Shown: positions 8,732 through 18,450, numbered from the stretch's first letter. The stretch is 64,000 bases of DNA from Pseudomonas fluorescens NCIMB 11764 (GCF_000293885.2 NZ_CP010945.1:1178001-1242000), one strand, 5' to 3'. Notes: generated from the letters alone by a model not told the origin. Made by a program: numbers and translations.

Positions 8732-9041
8732 GAGGTTTTTTTACTGAAACCGACGTCGCAAACGGTTCGAATGTGACATTTCGGCAGGCATAAGTGCCGT
8801 GAACCGGCCATTTCCGGGCAGGGTGAGTGTTTTTTGATCATTTTTGCGGGAGGGGTATTTCAGAAAAATCCGACCATGAGAGGCGAGAAATCGCTTCAAA
8901 ATCAGGTGGTTTTTTCTCGATGTACGGTCACGCAAGAAACACCGGGAAATTATTCTCCGGTGATCATTCGTGCGAATGGAGAGCAGGGCAGCGAAACCGA
9001 GTGGTTCGCTGTGTTTCAACACATTGCGCGCATAAGCTCTC

Positions 9042-9080
9042 CGCAAGTCCGTCGCCCCATCACGGGACGGCGAACTTGCG
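9042..9080. other. Long stem-loop, candidate structured RNA
   Basis: CGCAAGT (9042-9048) pairs with ACTTGCG (9074-9080), and the inner arms CGTCGCCCC and GGGACGGCG pair with one G-U and one mismatch around a short loop. It is much stronger than expected by chance but has no U-run on either side. Not linked to a known family by eye. Confidence 0.4.
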
Positions 9081-9242
9081 TCGCAGCTTTTACCTGACCC
9101 GGCCCTTGCGCAGGCACTCCCTGTACCCGTAGGTCACTCCGCCCCTGAAACAGGCAGAACGTCCCGACCCCTTGGTCATGCGACTACCTTCCTCAGGTAG
9201 CGCATTGGAAAGAAACAATGCTGCTTCTTTCTTGTGACAGAT

Positions 9243-9707
9243 TCAGTACCAGTTCGGATCTTTCTTCAGTTGTTCCATCAACAGGTCCTGCATGCCCTGG
9301 TCAGGCTTGCCCAGGAAGCGGTAATCGGCATGCCGCGTGGGCGACTTGTCGGCCGGCAACCCTGCAGGCACTTCGACCAGCATGGCGTAGGCATCCTTCT
9401 TGTCGAAGCTGACGGCAACGATCAGGCGTTTGTTGAGGCATGTGTCATGCGTTTCGCAGAGCGGCCCCACCAGATACTTGTCGCCATCTTCTTCCACCGC
9501 ATTCATTTGCTCGGCGTCACCGGACAGATTCATCACCCATTCCGGCAGGCGTTCTTCCTTCTTCACCACGCCTTGCCAAGTGTCATGAAACTGCGGGTCT
9601 GCGCTTAACAACTCGTTGACCCGCGCCTGGCCGTCATTGGCCGCCATCACGGTGGCACTGCCGCCCAGAAGCAGGGCGGCTGCCATCGTTTTCAGTAAAA
9701 CGTTCAT
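9243..9707 (-). CDS. Ivy family lysozyme inhibitor
   Basis: 154 residues with a cleavable signal peptide (MNVLLKTMAAALLLGGSATVMA), so periplasmic. The loop GPLCETHDTC corresponds to the CKPHDC inhibitory loop of Ivy, the C-type lysozyme inhibitor that plugs the lysozyme active site, with the two cysteines kept. Length fits Ivy. The start at 9707 has GAGG six bases upstream; a TTG six bases earlier (9713) is less likely. The stop of the DUF1328 gene lies 3 bases upstream, so the two are co-transcribed. Confidence 0.88.
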   Translation of the reverse strand: MNVLLKTMAAALLLGGSATVMAANDGQARVNELLSADPQFHDTWQGVVKKEERLPEWVMNLSGDAEQMNAVEEDGDKYLVGPLCETHDTCLNKRLIVAVSFDKKDAYAMLVEVPAGLPADKSPTRHADYRFLGKPDQGMQDLLMEQLKKDPNWY

Positions 9708-9709
9708 CT

Positions 9710-9955
<246 letters not shown>

Positions 9956-10243
9956 CTAGAACACCCAGCGCTCCTGACGTGGCATCTCATCCGCAGGCTG
10001 AGCCTGGTCGACGTCCATCATTCGCATCGGTGCGCTGTCGACAGCAGTGCTGCTGACGGCGCTGAAGTGGGTTTGGGTCGGATGCTGGATGGACAGGCGT
10101 GGCACTTCTTGCTCCTGACTCTGCTCCCAGCGCTGAAACTGCTGGCCGCCGATCAAGGTGATCAATAGCGCCAGGACAGCAAACAGACCTTGCTGGATAT
10201 GCAGTGGCGAGATACGCAATTGGGCGGCACGTTGGCGACTCAT
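9956..10243 (-). CDS. Conserved hypothetical membrane-anchored protein, 95 aa
   Basis: A basic N-terminus (MSRQRAAQLRI) precedes one hydrophobic segment (GLFAVLALLITLIGG) and a polar, Gln/Pro/Ser-rich tail of about 55 residues that is probably periplasmic. I recognise the position rather than the fold: pseudomonads carry a small unknown gene here, between the lysozyme inhibitor and algB. AGGAG sits seven bases before the ATG. Possibly the first gene of a cluster with the DUF1328 and lysozyme-inhibitor genes. No function assigned. Confidence 0.75.
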   Translation of the reverse strand: MSRQRAAQLRISPLHIQQGLFAVLALLITLIGGQQFQRWEQSQEQEVPRLSIQHPTQTHFSAVSSTAVDSAPMRMMDVDQAQPADEMPRQERWVF

Positions 10244-10679
10244 CCTGAAGCTCCTCCCACACTGTGGTGATTTTGTTGAGGGCGACGGTTGCGATGCCCT
10301 TGGTTAATCAGACTATTGCAGCCCGCATGCCAGCTTTTTAATAAGAAAAAATACATATAAATCAATAAGTTATGTTTGATGCAGGAAACAGGTGGGACGC
10401 ATCCTGCACGATGACCCCTTTGGCGTCGTGCGTAATGCACGATAAGTTCGTAGGAAGTTTCAGAATTTTTGAATTGCGGGGAGGGCGTAGATGTCACAGA
10501 GGGAGTCGGGAGTGCACCTGAAAACCAGCGATCCGATAAAAAAACAACAAAATCAGGTGATTAGCCGTAGGGTGAGTAGATAACTACCCTGATGTGGTCG
10601 GAATCGACCAGAATCAACCATGCAACTTGCCCGATTTTTCCGGGACTAACCAAGATCATTCGTTAAGGAGCGTAGGAAA
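10244..10679. other. 436-bp divergent intergenic region upstream of algB
   Basis: AT-rich in the middle (around 10335-10375), it must hold the promoters of algB (+) and of the 95-aa gene (-). TCGTGC-GTAAT-GCACGA (10428-10444) is a small inverted repeat. A GAACTT at 10444-10449 (reverse strand) lacks a matching AlgU -10 box. No small gene is evident. Confidence 0.5.
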
Positions 10680-12026
10680 ATGGAATCAGCCACCGAGCAT
10701 CAGGGCCGCATTCTGCTGGTGGACGACGAGTCTGCCATCCTGCGAACGTTCCGTTACTGCCTCGAAGACGAGGGCTACAGCGTCGCCACGGCCAACAGCG
10801 CAGCGCAGGCCGATGCGTTGTTGCAACGCCAGGTGTTTGATCTGTGCTTCCTCGATTTACGCCTGGGTGAAGACAACGGCCTCGATGTCCTGGCCCAGAT
10901 GCGCATTCAGGCACCTTGGATGCGCGTTGTCATTGTCACTGCCCACTCGGCCGTAGACACCGCCGTGGATGCGATCCAGGCGGGCGCCGCTGATTACCTG
11001 GTCAAACCGTGCAGCCCGGATCAATTGCGCCTGGCCACCGCCAAGCAACTGGAAGTGCGGCAATTGTCAGCCCGCCTGGAAGCGCTGGAAGGTGAAGTGC
11101 GCAAACCCAAGGATGGGCTGGATTCCCACAGCCCGGCCATGAAAGTCGTGCTCGAGACTGCCCGCCAGGTGGCCAGCACCGATGCCAATATTTTGATTCT
11201 CGGTGAATCCGGCACCGGTAAAGGCGAACTGTCCCAGGCCATTCACGGCTGGAGCAAACGCGCGAAGAAATCCTGCGTCACCATCAACTGCCCATCGCTG
11301 ACGGCCGAATTGATGGAAAGCGAACTCTTCGGCCACAGCCGTGGGGCGTTCACCGGCGCGAGCGAAAGTACGCTGGGGCGGGTGAATCAGGCGGACGGAG
11401 GAACGCTGTTTCTCGACGAGATCGGCGATTTTCCCCTGACATTGCAGCCAAAGTTACTGCGTTTCATTCAGGACAAGGAATACGAGCGGGTCGGCGACCC
11501 CGTGACTCGCCGCGCCGATGTACGCATCCTGGCTGCCACCAACCTCAATCTTGAAGACATGGTGCGCGACGGTCGTTTCCGTGAAGATTTGCTCTATCGC
11601 TTGAACGTCATCACCTTGCATCTGCCGCCGTTGCGCGAACGCCGGGAGGATATCCTGAACCTGGCTGACCGCTTCCTGGCCCGGTTCGTCAAGGAATACG
11701 CGCGCCCGGCGCGAGGCTTCAGCGACGAGGCGCGTGAAGCGCTGCTGGGTTATCGCTGGCCGGGGAACATTCGGGAGTTGCGCAACGTTGTTGAGCGGGC
11801 GAGCATCATCTGTCCTCAGGAGCGTGTCGAGATCAGCCACCTCGGGATGGCCGAGCCCCCGGTGAACAATGCGCCGCGCATTGGTGCTGCGCTGAGTCTG
11901 GACGAGTTGGAGAAGGCGCACATCGGCGCGGTACTGGCCACCGCCGACACGCTGGACCAGGCCGCGAAGACGCTCGGGATCGATGCTTCGACGCTGTACC
12001 GCAAACGCAAGCAGTACAACCTGTGA
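10680..12026 (+). CDS. algB: AlgB, NtrC-family response regulator
   Basis: 448 residues. Receiver domain at about 9-125, with the acidic pair VDDE and the phosphoacceptor position D59 in CFLDLRLG. The AAA+ domain at about 150-380 has Walker A GESGTGKG, the sigma-54-contact loop GAFTGA and Walker B GGTLFLDEIGDF. A Fis-type HTH lies at the C-terminus (QAAKTLGIDASTLYRKRKQ). AlgB activates alginate genes and affects virulence in Pseudomonas aeruginosa, with KinB as its partner kinase/phosphatase. TAAGGAG lies about 10 bases upstream. kinB begins 10 bases after the stop. Confidence 0.95.
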   Translation: MESATEHQGRILLVDDESAILRTFRYCLEDEGYSVATANSAAQADALLQRQVFDLCFLDLRLGEDNGLDVLAQMRIQAPWMRVVIVTAHSAVDTAVDAIQAGAADYLVKPCSPDQLRLATAKQLEVRQLSARLEALEGEVRKPKDGLDSHSPAMKVVLETARQVASTDANILILGESGTGKGELSQAIHGWSKRAKKSCVTINCPSLTAELMESELFGHSRGAFTGASESTLGRVNQADGGTLFLDEIGDFPLTLQPKLLRFIQDKEYERVGDPVTRRADVRILAATNLNLEDMVRDGRFREDLLYRLNVITLHLPPLRERREDILNLADRFLARFVKEYARPARGFSDEAREALLGYRWPGNIRELRNVVERASIICPQERVEISHLGMAEPPVNNAPRIGAALSLDELEKAHIGAVLATADTLDQAAKTLGIDASTLYRKRKQYNL

Positions 12027-12036
12027 GTCTTGCCCG

Positions 12037-13827
12037 ATGAAACTGGCGATGAAGTTGCGTACTCGGCTTTTCCTGAGTATTTCCGCACTGATCACCGTTG
12101 CGCTGCTTGGGCTGTTGCTCGGGCTGGTTAGCGTGATGCAGATGGCCGGAACCCAGGAAACACTGGTGCGCAACAATTTCGTCACCCTGGATCTGGGTCT
12201 GAAACTGCGCCAGACCTTGGGCGACCAGTTGATGTTGATGATGGATGACAAGCCCGATCCGGCGGCGTTCGAAGCGTCCAAGCAGCATTATCTCCAGTTG
12301 CTGGATGAAGGCATCGCCCATGATCAGGGGGGCGAGGGTCGCCAGTACGGCTTTTTGCAGGCCAAGAACGATTACCTGAGCTTTCTTCAGGCGTTGGACC
12401 TGTCGGGTGATCCGTCCCATGTGCTGAGTGGCAACGAAGAGCTCACCGAAAAATTCAACGTGCTGCGCAACGGGCTGATTACCGAGCACAAGCACGCGCT
12501 GGACAGCATCAATGAAACGCAACGCAAGGCCCGGGATCGGGCGCTGCTCATTGCCGGCCTGCTCGGGTTGGTCGGGCTGGCAGTGCTGATTATCGGATTC
12601 GTGACGGCCCATGCGATCGCTCGACGCTTCGGTGAGCCGATTGAAGCCCTGGCTCAGGCCGCAGACCACATCGGCCAGGGCAACTTCGAAGTGACCCTGC
12701 CGATTTCATCGGCAGTGGAAATGAATCAGCTGACCAAGCGCTTCGGGATCATGGCCGAGGCACTGCGTCAGCACCAGGCGACCAATATCGACGAGTTGCT
12801 CGCCGGCCAGCAGCGTCTGCAGGCGGTACTCGACAGCATTGACGATGGTTTGTTGATGATCGACCGCGACGGTCATCTCGAACACTTGAACCCGGTGGCG
12901 CAGCGCCAGTTGGGTTGGGACACCGACCGTCTCGGCCAAGGGCTGGGCTCGGCGCTCGAACGTCCCGAGCTGGATCAACAGCTGCAACTGGTCCTGCGCG
13001 GAGGCACGCTGGAGCGCGCACCGGAGGACCTGAGTATCGAGGTCGATGGTGAATCGCGCTTGCTCACTTACAGCCTGACGCCTGTCAGTCATACCCAGGG
13101 CCATATTCTGGGGGCGGTGATGGTGCTGCATGACGTCACCGAACAGCGGGCGTTCGAGCGGGTGCGCAGCGAATTTGTATTGCGCGCCTCCCATGAGCTG
13201 CGCACGCCGGTCACCGGGATGCACATGGCGTTCGGCCTGTTCCGCGAGCGCGCGCATTTTGCCGCGGACTCGCGAGAAGCCGACCTGTTGGACACCGTGA
13301 ATGAAGAAATGCAGCGCCTGATGCAGTTGATCAACGACCTGCTGAACTTCTCGCGCTACCAGAACGGTTTGCAGAAACTTTCACTGGCGCCGTGTTCCAT
13401 CGAGGAACTGCTGGAGCAGGCCCGGTCGCGGTTTGCCGATTCGGCGCAAGAGAAGGGCATCGACTTGCTGGTCGAAGTGCAGGGACCATTGCCGTGGTTA
13501 CAGGCCGATCAGCCTCAACTGGACCGGGTGCTCGATAACCTTATCGACAACGCGTTGCGTCATACCGGCGCTGATGGACAGATCCGCTTGCAGGCGCGAC
13601 GCCACGGCGAGCGGGTGATTATCAGTGTCGAGGACAATGGCGAAGGTATCGCTTATGGCCAGCAGGGGCGGATCTTCGAGCCGTTTGTACAGGTCGGGCG
13701 CAAGAAGGGGGGGGCGGGGCTTGGCCTGGCGTTGTGCAAGGAAATCGTGCAGTTGCACGGTGGGCGGATGGGCGTCTATTCGCGGCCGGGGCAGGGCACT
13801 CAGTTCTACATGGCGCTAGCGGTTTAA
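12037..13827 (+). CDS. kinB: KinB, sensor histidine kinase of AlgB
   Basis: 596 residues. First membrane segment at about 14-38 (ISALITVALLGLLLGLVSV), a periplasmic sensor region to about 165, second membrane segment (ALLIAGLLGLVGLAVLIIGF), then HAMP (about 190-245), PAS (LDSIDDGLLMIDRDG), the HisKA phosphoacceptor histidine in ASHELRTPVTG, and a HATPase with N, G1 and G2 boxes (DNALRHTG, VEDNGEGIAYG, GGAGLGLALC). In P. aeruginosa KinB mainly dephosphorylates AlgB, and its loss triggers alginate overproduction. The start at 12037 follows the algB stop and fits known KinB N-termini (MKLRTRLFLSISALITV). Confidence 0.95.
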   Translation: MKLAMKLRTRLFLSISALITVALLGLLLGLVSVMQMAGTQETLVRNNFVTLDLGLKLRQTLGDQLMLMMDDKPDPAAFEASKQHYLQLLDEGIAHDQGGEGRQYGFLQAKNDYLSFLQALDLSGDPSHVLSGNEELTEKFNVLRNGLITEHKHALDSINETQRKARDRALLIAGLLGLVGLAVLIIGFVTAHAIARRFGEPIEALAQAADHIGQGNFEVTLPISSAVEMNQLTKRFGIMAEALRQHQATNIDELLAGQQRLQAVLDSIDDGLLMIDRDGHLEHLNPVAQRQLGWDTDRLGQGLGSALERPELDQQLQLVLRGGTLERAPEDLSIEVDGESRLLTYSLTPVSHTQGHILGAVMVLHDVTEQRAFERVRSEFVLRASHELRTPVTGMHMAFGLFRERAHFAADSREADLLDTVNEEMQRLMQLINDLLNFSRYQNGLQKLSLAPCSIEELLEQARSRFADSAQEKGIDLLVEVQGPLPWLQADQPQLDRVLDNLIDNALRHTGADGQIRLQARRHGERVIISVEDNGEGIAYGQQGRIFEPFVQVGRKKGGAGLGLALCKEIVQLHGGRMGVYSRPGQGTQFYMALAV

Positions 13828-13834
13828 CGCGCGT

Positions 13835-15448
13835 TTACGCTTCGTCATCCAGGCGTCTGCTGGCCAGGCGCCGGCCACGGGTGATCAGCTCAATGAACTG
13901 AACGGCGCTCAATGCATGGGCGAACAACCAGCCCTGACCGAATTTCACTCCTTCACTGCTCAGAAACGCCGCTTGCGCTTCATGTTCGATGCCCTCGGCA
14001 ATCACATTGAGTTGCAGCGCCTGGGCCATGTGAATGATGTGCGGTGCCACGCCACTGCTGGCGGCGTCATGTCCAAGCGCATCGATGAACGCCTTGTCGA
14101 TTTTCAGGCAATCCACAGGCAGTGTCTGCAGGTAGGCGAGGCTGCAATAGCCAGTGCCAAAGTCATCGATCAGCACCTGATGCCCGACGTCGCGCAAGGA
14201 CTGAAGGTTTTCCCGGGCCACTACCACGTCGATCAGTCCGCGCTCGGTCACTTCAAAGGCAATCTGTTTGGCTGCGACCCGGTGCAGGAGCAACAGCCGC
14301 GCCATGACTTGGCCGATACGCGGCACCATGACGTCGCAGGCCGCCAGGTTGACCGAGATGTACAGCTGCGGATTGGCCCGCAACAAGTGCCCAAGCTGCT
14401 CCAGCAGGCGTTGCAGGACGAAGTCGGTCATCTGGCGGATCTGGCCGGTGTTTTCCGCCATCGGAATAAAAAGCTCCGGGCTGGTCAGGGTGCCGTCCGG
14501 CCGGCGCCAGCGCAGCAAGGCTTCAGCCCCGACACAATTGCGGCTGTCGAGGTCGAAGATGGGTTGGTACAACACCTGCAACTCGCCTCGCCGTATGGCG
14601 CCGGACAATTCGGCATCCAACGACTGTCGCTGGCGCACCAGCAGAAACACCAGGAAGCCCACTACTACGCCCAGCGCCAGGCTGGCCGGCACCAGCCACC
14701 ACCAGGCGGCGGGCACATTCACGCCGGTGCGCGGGGTGATCAGCACCAATTGGTATTCAGGGCTTTTGGTTGGCATGAGGTAAATCAAGCGAGTCGGGGT
14801 GACTTGCAAGACATCGCTGCCTTTCGGTGGCCAAGGCACGGTCGGCGGCCAGGCTTGCGGGGAGCCCAGCACCGGAATCGCCCGAGTGCCGTGGTCGAGT
14901 ATCACCAAAAGGCTGCTGCCCGGCGACAAGTCGACCATGTCGGTCAAATGTCCGCGAGAGGTCGCGACACGGAAATTGCCACGCCCGAGCATGAGCGCGG
15001 CCCGGTTCTCGTCAGGTTCGGTAGTGGTGTTCAACCAGTAACTGTAAGTGGGGTCTTTGATGTCGGGTGGCCGTGTCAAAGATAATCCTGCCTGGCGCGG
15101 ACGGTTAGAGCAGATCTTCGAGGCATCCATATACGCAGCCTCGTACACGAACCGGTAATTGAAAGTGACCTGCTGCAAAGTGGCGATCATTTCTTTGTCG
15201 CAGGTTCGCAGCGGTTGGGCCTCCAGATCATCGAGGCTTTCGCGCAGTTGTCCGAACAACTGCTCCAGGCGCGCAAGAAATCGCTCACCTTGCGCGTTCA
15301 TTTCCGCACTTTCGTTCTGCTCGATCTGACGAACGGCCACGAACAGGCTGAGCGCCAGGAGCAATACGCTGCTCAGGACAGCCGCCAGCATCGCCAAAAA
15401 CCAGGGGCGATAGAACCAGCTACGTAGCGTCTCTCGAGCAGCGGCCAT
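13835..15448 (-). CDS. CSS-motif/EAL domain cyclic-di-GMP phosphodiesterase
   Basis: 537 residues. Two membrane segments (about 18-40 and 252-275) bracket a periplasmic region with paired cysteines (RTCDKE and SKICSN), as in the CSS-motif sensor, where a periplasmic disulfide controls activity. The cytoplasmic EAL domain (about 290-530) keeps the catalytic set: EALLRW, ISVNLA, FEVTERG, IDDFGTGYCSLAYL, LKIDKAF, AEGIE and QGWLFA, so it should hydrolyse c-di-GMP. DsbA, which makes such disulfides, is encoded about 4 kb away on the same strand. It lies convergent to kinB with a 7-base gap. Confidence 0.9.
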   Translation of the reverse strand: MAAARETLRSWFYRPWFLAMLAAVLSSVLLLALSLFVAVRQIEQNESAEMNAQGERFLARLEQLFGQLRESLDDLEAQPLRTCDKEMIATLQQVTFNYRFVYEAAYMDASKICSNRPRQAGLSLTRPPDIKDPTYSYWLNTTTEPDENRAALMLGRGNFRVATSRGHLTDMVDLSPGSSLLVILDHGTRAIPVLGSPQAWPPTVPWPPKGSDVLQVTPTRLIYLMPTKSPEYQLVLITPRTGVNVPAAWWWLVPASLALGVVVGFLVFLLVRQRQSLDAELSGAIRRGELQVLYQPIFDLDSRNCVGAEALLRWRRPDGTLTSPELFIPMAENTGQIRQMTDFVLQRLLEQLGHLLRANPQLYISVNLAACDVMVPRIGQVMARLLLLHRVAAKQIAFEVTERGLIDVVVARENLQSLRDVGHQVLIDDFGTGYCSLAYLQTLPVDCLKIDKAFIDALGHDAASSGVAPHIIHMAQALQLNVIAEGIEHEAQAAFLSSEGVKFGQGWLFAHALSAVQFIELITRGRRLASRRLDDEA

Positions 15449-15524
15449 ATTGGAATATCCGAAGAATTACCAATGAGTTATAGCTGCTGATTGGGAAAAA
15501 GCGCGGACCGTCGGGCGGGCGTCA

Positions 15525-16307
15525 TTATTTTGTCTGATTCAATACCAGAAGAAGTGCTGCCGTTTGCGCATCCGGCATGCCGTCGAAGCGGGACGGCCGG
15601 AAATGCATCTGGAAGGCTGCAATCACGTGACGTGTTGCAACATCCAGCTCACCGGTTTGCGGCGTGGCATAGCCCAGGCGAGCCAGCTGTCCCTGAAACC
15701 AGCTGATGCTCGGCAGTTCGGTATTGAACTGCGCTTGTTGGCGCGCCACCGCCTGTTCGTTCGGCCAGACGCCAAGGCCTTCGGCGGCTAGCCGTTTCCA
15801 AGGGAAAAGCGGCCCCGGATCCAGCTTGCGCAGTGGGGCGATGTCGCTATGGCCGATGATGCTGCGGGGGGTGATGGCGTAACGTTTGCTGATGTCTTTG
15901 AGCAGGACGATCAACGACTGGATCTGGGCTTCGCTGTAGGGATACCAGTAACGCCCTCCGGTGGGGGTTTCCTTGAATCCTGGATTGACGATTTCGATGC
16001 CGATTGAGCTGGAGTTCAGCCAGGTCCGACCCTGCCACTCACTTTCCCCGGCGTGCCATGCCCGCAGGTTTTCATCCATCAGCTTGTAGATGGTGGCGTT
16101 TTTATCGTCGCCGATCAGATAGTGGCTGCTGACTTCGCCGTGGGTCAGCAGTTGCAGCGAACGTTCCAGAGAGGCGGAGGTGTAATGCACCACCACGAAC
16201 TGAATACGGCTGTCGTGATTGGCTGAAGGATGGCTGGTGTCGAACCGGGGACCGCTGGTACAGCCGGCCAATAGAACCAGCGACACGATGAGGGCGAGAA
16301 ATTTCAT
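15525..16307 (-). CDS. ampDh2: N-acetylmuramoyl-L-alanine amidase AmpDh2
   Basis: 260 residues. The lipobox VLLAGC at about residues 11-16 marks a lipoprotein. The amidase_2 domain has the zinc histidines in VVHYTSA and in IGHSDIAPLRKLDPG, with EIVNPG between. The C-terminal PGRP-associated peptidoglycan-binding segment ends in QTAALLLVL. AmpD homologue 2 of Pseudomonas is a membrane-anchored periplasmic amidase that cuts the stem peptide from peptidoglycan and helps control AmpC induction. The start at 16307 (MKFLALIVSL) gives the signal peptide; the longer open frame overlaps the upstream gene and is rejected. No clear Shine-Dalgarno. Confidence 0.92.
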   Translation of the reverse strand: MKFLALIVSLVLLAGCTSGPRFDTSHPSANHDSRIQFVVVHYTSASLERSLQLLTHGEVSSHYLIGDDKNATIYKLMDENLRAWHAGESEWQGRTWLNSSSIGIEIVNPGFKETPTGGRYWYPYSEAQIQSLIVLLKDISKRYAITPRSIIGHSDIAPLRKLDPGPLFPWKRLAAEGLGVWPNEQAVARQQAQFNTELPSISWFQGQLARLGYATPQTGELDVATRHVIAAFQMHFRPSRFDGMPDAQTAALLLVLNQTK

Positions 16308-16407
16308 GGTAGAGGCAGTACACGCAAGACAGTAATGCAACAGTGTAACGTACTGCCTTGCGCGACGACGCTTAGCGGCCCCATTTAAACAAAATGGAAC
16401 AATTGGC

Positions 16408-18450
16408 CTAGCCGAGTTCCACCCGATTGCGGCCAGCATGTTTGGCGCGGTACAAAGCCTGATCGGCTCTTTTAAGTACCATATCGCTGTGCTCTCCGGG
16501 TTTGAATGCAGTCATTCCCATCGAAACGGTGATGGTCACCGGCTCCCCCTTGAAGTGGAATGGGCAGGCTTCGATGGACGCGCGCAGGTTTTCCAGCAGT
16601 TTTGCCCCCGTCGCCGGCACAGTGCCTGGCATCAGCAGGACAAACTCTTCACCGCCAAACCGTGCAATGAAATCGGTCCCGCGCAGGCGCTTGCGCAACA
16701 CGCTGGCGATGATTTTCAGTACCTTGTCGCCCGCCAGGTGGCCATAGTTGTCATTGATGCGCTTGAAGTGATCAAGGTCGAGCATGGCCAGCAACAGGGT
16801 GTTGCCGTGTTGTTGCCACTGGCTGATTTCGTGATCGAGCCGTTCGCTCCAGGCCGCACGGTTGGGCAGTCCGGTCAGTGGGTCGATCAAGGCTTTCTGG
16901 CGCTGCTCTTCAAGATGCTCGCGGTAGCCTTGGGCTTCCTGCTCCATGTGCGCCACGCGTTCTGCCAGGCCTTTAAGGCGAGCTGCCACTTCCTGTTCTC
17001 GCGCATCGCGCTGCTTCTGGTGCTGATCCATGGTCCCGAGCAGGCCTTCGAGGTGGTTCTCCAGAACGTGCTTGAGGTCTTCGAGGTCCGCTGCCTCTTG
17101 CATGCTGCTCTGCAGGCCGTCGACCTGCTCGCGGATCTGCGTGTCCATGTCCCGCGCAGCCGAGCGGTTGTCCGCATGGCCATCGCTGGCGGCTTGCAGG
17201 TTGCTCTGGAATGACTCGAGGCGCTCATTGAGTTGCTGCAAATAGACTTCAAATTCGTGCTGGCCACTGTTGTTTATTGCCAGCATCAAGGTCGCCAGAT
17301 CGTCGAGAATCGGTAGCAACTCGTACCAATTCAAGCCGTTTTGCAGACGATCGCGCATCGCTTCGGCTTGTGGGCGATACCGCTCTGGCAGTGACAGGTC
17401 GTCCAGCAGGCCCAGAAGCGTGTCTTCGATGTGCTTGGCGACGGAGCTGTAGGACGGCTCCGGCGAGTCCGGCAGGGCGTAGAGAATATCGTGTTCGGAT
17501 TGTTCCGGATCGATGGCGGCCAATGCGCTATCGAGAAATACCGCCGGGGTCAACTCGTCTGGATTGGTCGCCAGCTGAGTCTCGGATACCGCAGTGATGA
17601 CGGCTGGTGAGGCGACTGGTGCCGGTTGCTCTGGCTGTTCACTCTCTGTTTGGACAGAAGGAACAGGCGCTCGCTGAGGTTCATGGACTGGCGGTATAAA
17701 AGCCACGACTTCAGCGATCGTCGTCGCTGCGGGTACTTCGATCATCTCTGGATCGGGCGGGGCAGGATGATCGGCAGGCGGCGTCACGGGTGGCTCGTCG
17801 GCAACGGGCTCGGGATCGACGATCAGTTGCGGCAGTTCGTGAGGCGCGGCCGCAATCTCTTCGACAGGCGGCGGGGTGGGCGCTTGTGCCTCCGGGGGAA
17901 CCACCCGCTGTACCGCATCTTCCGTTTCACGATTGCCAAACAAGCGCTGTAACAAGCCTGGGCGACCGGGTTCCGCCGGGTTCTCCAGCTGACTCAGGGC
18001 TTTCCCTTGCAGGCCGCTCAGCTCGCTGAGCAGCAACGGGATCTCGCGCGCCTGGCTGACGCGTCCGTCCAGTGTCTTGGCGAAGTTCTTGAGTGGGCGG
18101 CTCACTTCGCGGGGCAGCGGCAATGTCTGCAGTTGCGCCACCAGCGCGGTCAGTGCGGCGCTGGTCTGATTGACCCGGGTCTCGCGGCGCTGTTCTGAGT
18201 CGAGTACGGCTTTTTCCAGGCGCGGAAGCAGTGCCGCCAGGCCGGCGTCCATGTCATTGGTGCGGATGACTTCGCGCATTTCTTTCATGCACTGATCAAC
18301 CGCGCGGTCGGTGCCCTCGGCCGCCAGCGTACTGCGCACCAGTCCGCGCCGCAGCAGGTCGAGCCGGGCATCCCAACGACGTTCGAGCTTTTCCTGTTGT
18401 TCGATGCTTTTAAGGTATTTCTCTTTCCAGCGCTGTGTTTCGTCGCTCAT
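16408..18450 (-). CDS. dgcH: GGDEF domain diguanylate cyclase (DgcH-like)
   Basis: 680 residues, cytoplasmic. The N-terminal helical region (1-160), a Pro/Glu/Val-rich low-complexity linker (about 190-300) and a second helical/coiled-coil region (about 320-510) precede a GGDEF domain at about 515-680. The active-site motif is RFGGEEFVLL, and an inhibitory I-site RGTD lies five residues before it, so both synthesis of c-di-GMP and product feedback are expected. Position matches dgcH of P. aeruginosa. It overlaps the upstream endonuclease-like gene by 4 bases. Confidence 0.9.
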   Translation of the reverse strand: MSDETQRWKEKYLKSIEQQEKLERRWDARLDLLRRGLVRSTLAAEGTDRAVDQCMKEMREVIRTNDMDAGLAALLPRLEKAVLDSEQRRETRVNQTSAALTALVAQLQTLPLPREVSRPLKNFAKTLDGRVSQAREIPLLLSELSGLQGKALSQLENPAEPGRPGLLQRLFGNRETEDAVQRVVPPEAQAPTPPPVEEIAAAPHELPQLIVDPEPVADEPPVTPPADHPAPPDPEMIEVPAATTIAEVVAFIPPVHEPQRAPVPSVQTESEQPEQPAPVASPAVITAVSETQLATNPDELTPAVFLDSALAAIDPEQSEHDILYALPDSPEPSYSSVAKHIEDTLLGLLDDLSLPERYRPQAEAMRDRLQNGLNWYELLPILDDLATLMLAINNSGQHEFEVYLQQLNERLESFQSNLQAASDGHADNRSAARDMDTQIREQVDGLQSSMQEAADLEDLKHVLENHLEGLLGTMDQHQKQRDAREQEVAARLKGLAERVAHMEQEAQGYREHLEEQRQKALIDPLTGLPNRAAWSERLDHEISQWQQHGNTLLLAMLDLDHFKRINDNYGHLAGDKVLKIIASVLRKRLRGTDFIARFGGEEFVLLMPGTVPATGAKLLENLRASIEACPFHFKGEPVTITVSMGMTAFKPGEHSDMVLKRADQALYRAKHAGRNRVELG

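Larger units (their letters stand above)
8528..9242. other. 715-bp intergenic region with several hairpins
   Basis: No convincing coding frame in either strand. It holds the gltP leader, a 15-bp palindrome (8717-8731), the hairpin CACCGG/CCGGTG (8940-8962), a large stem at 9042-9080, and small stems near 9181-9232 just after the lysozyme-inhibitor gene. A small RNA is possible but not shown. Confidence 0.6.

Noticed and set aside
8741..9132. Small open frames of about 60-100 codons in the gltP-lysozyme inhibitor gap
   Set aside because: No ribosome site, no similarity that I recognise, and overlapping frames on both strands; the hairpins argue for noncoding sequence.
10421..10462. GAACTT (reverse strand) upstream of the 95-aa gene as an AlgU promoter
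   Set aside because: At 16 or 17 bases the following -10 reads GACGC or ACGCC, not TCTGA-like.
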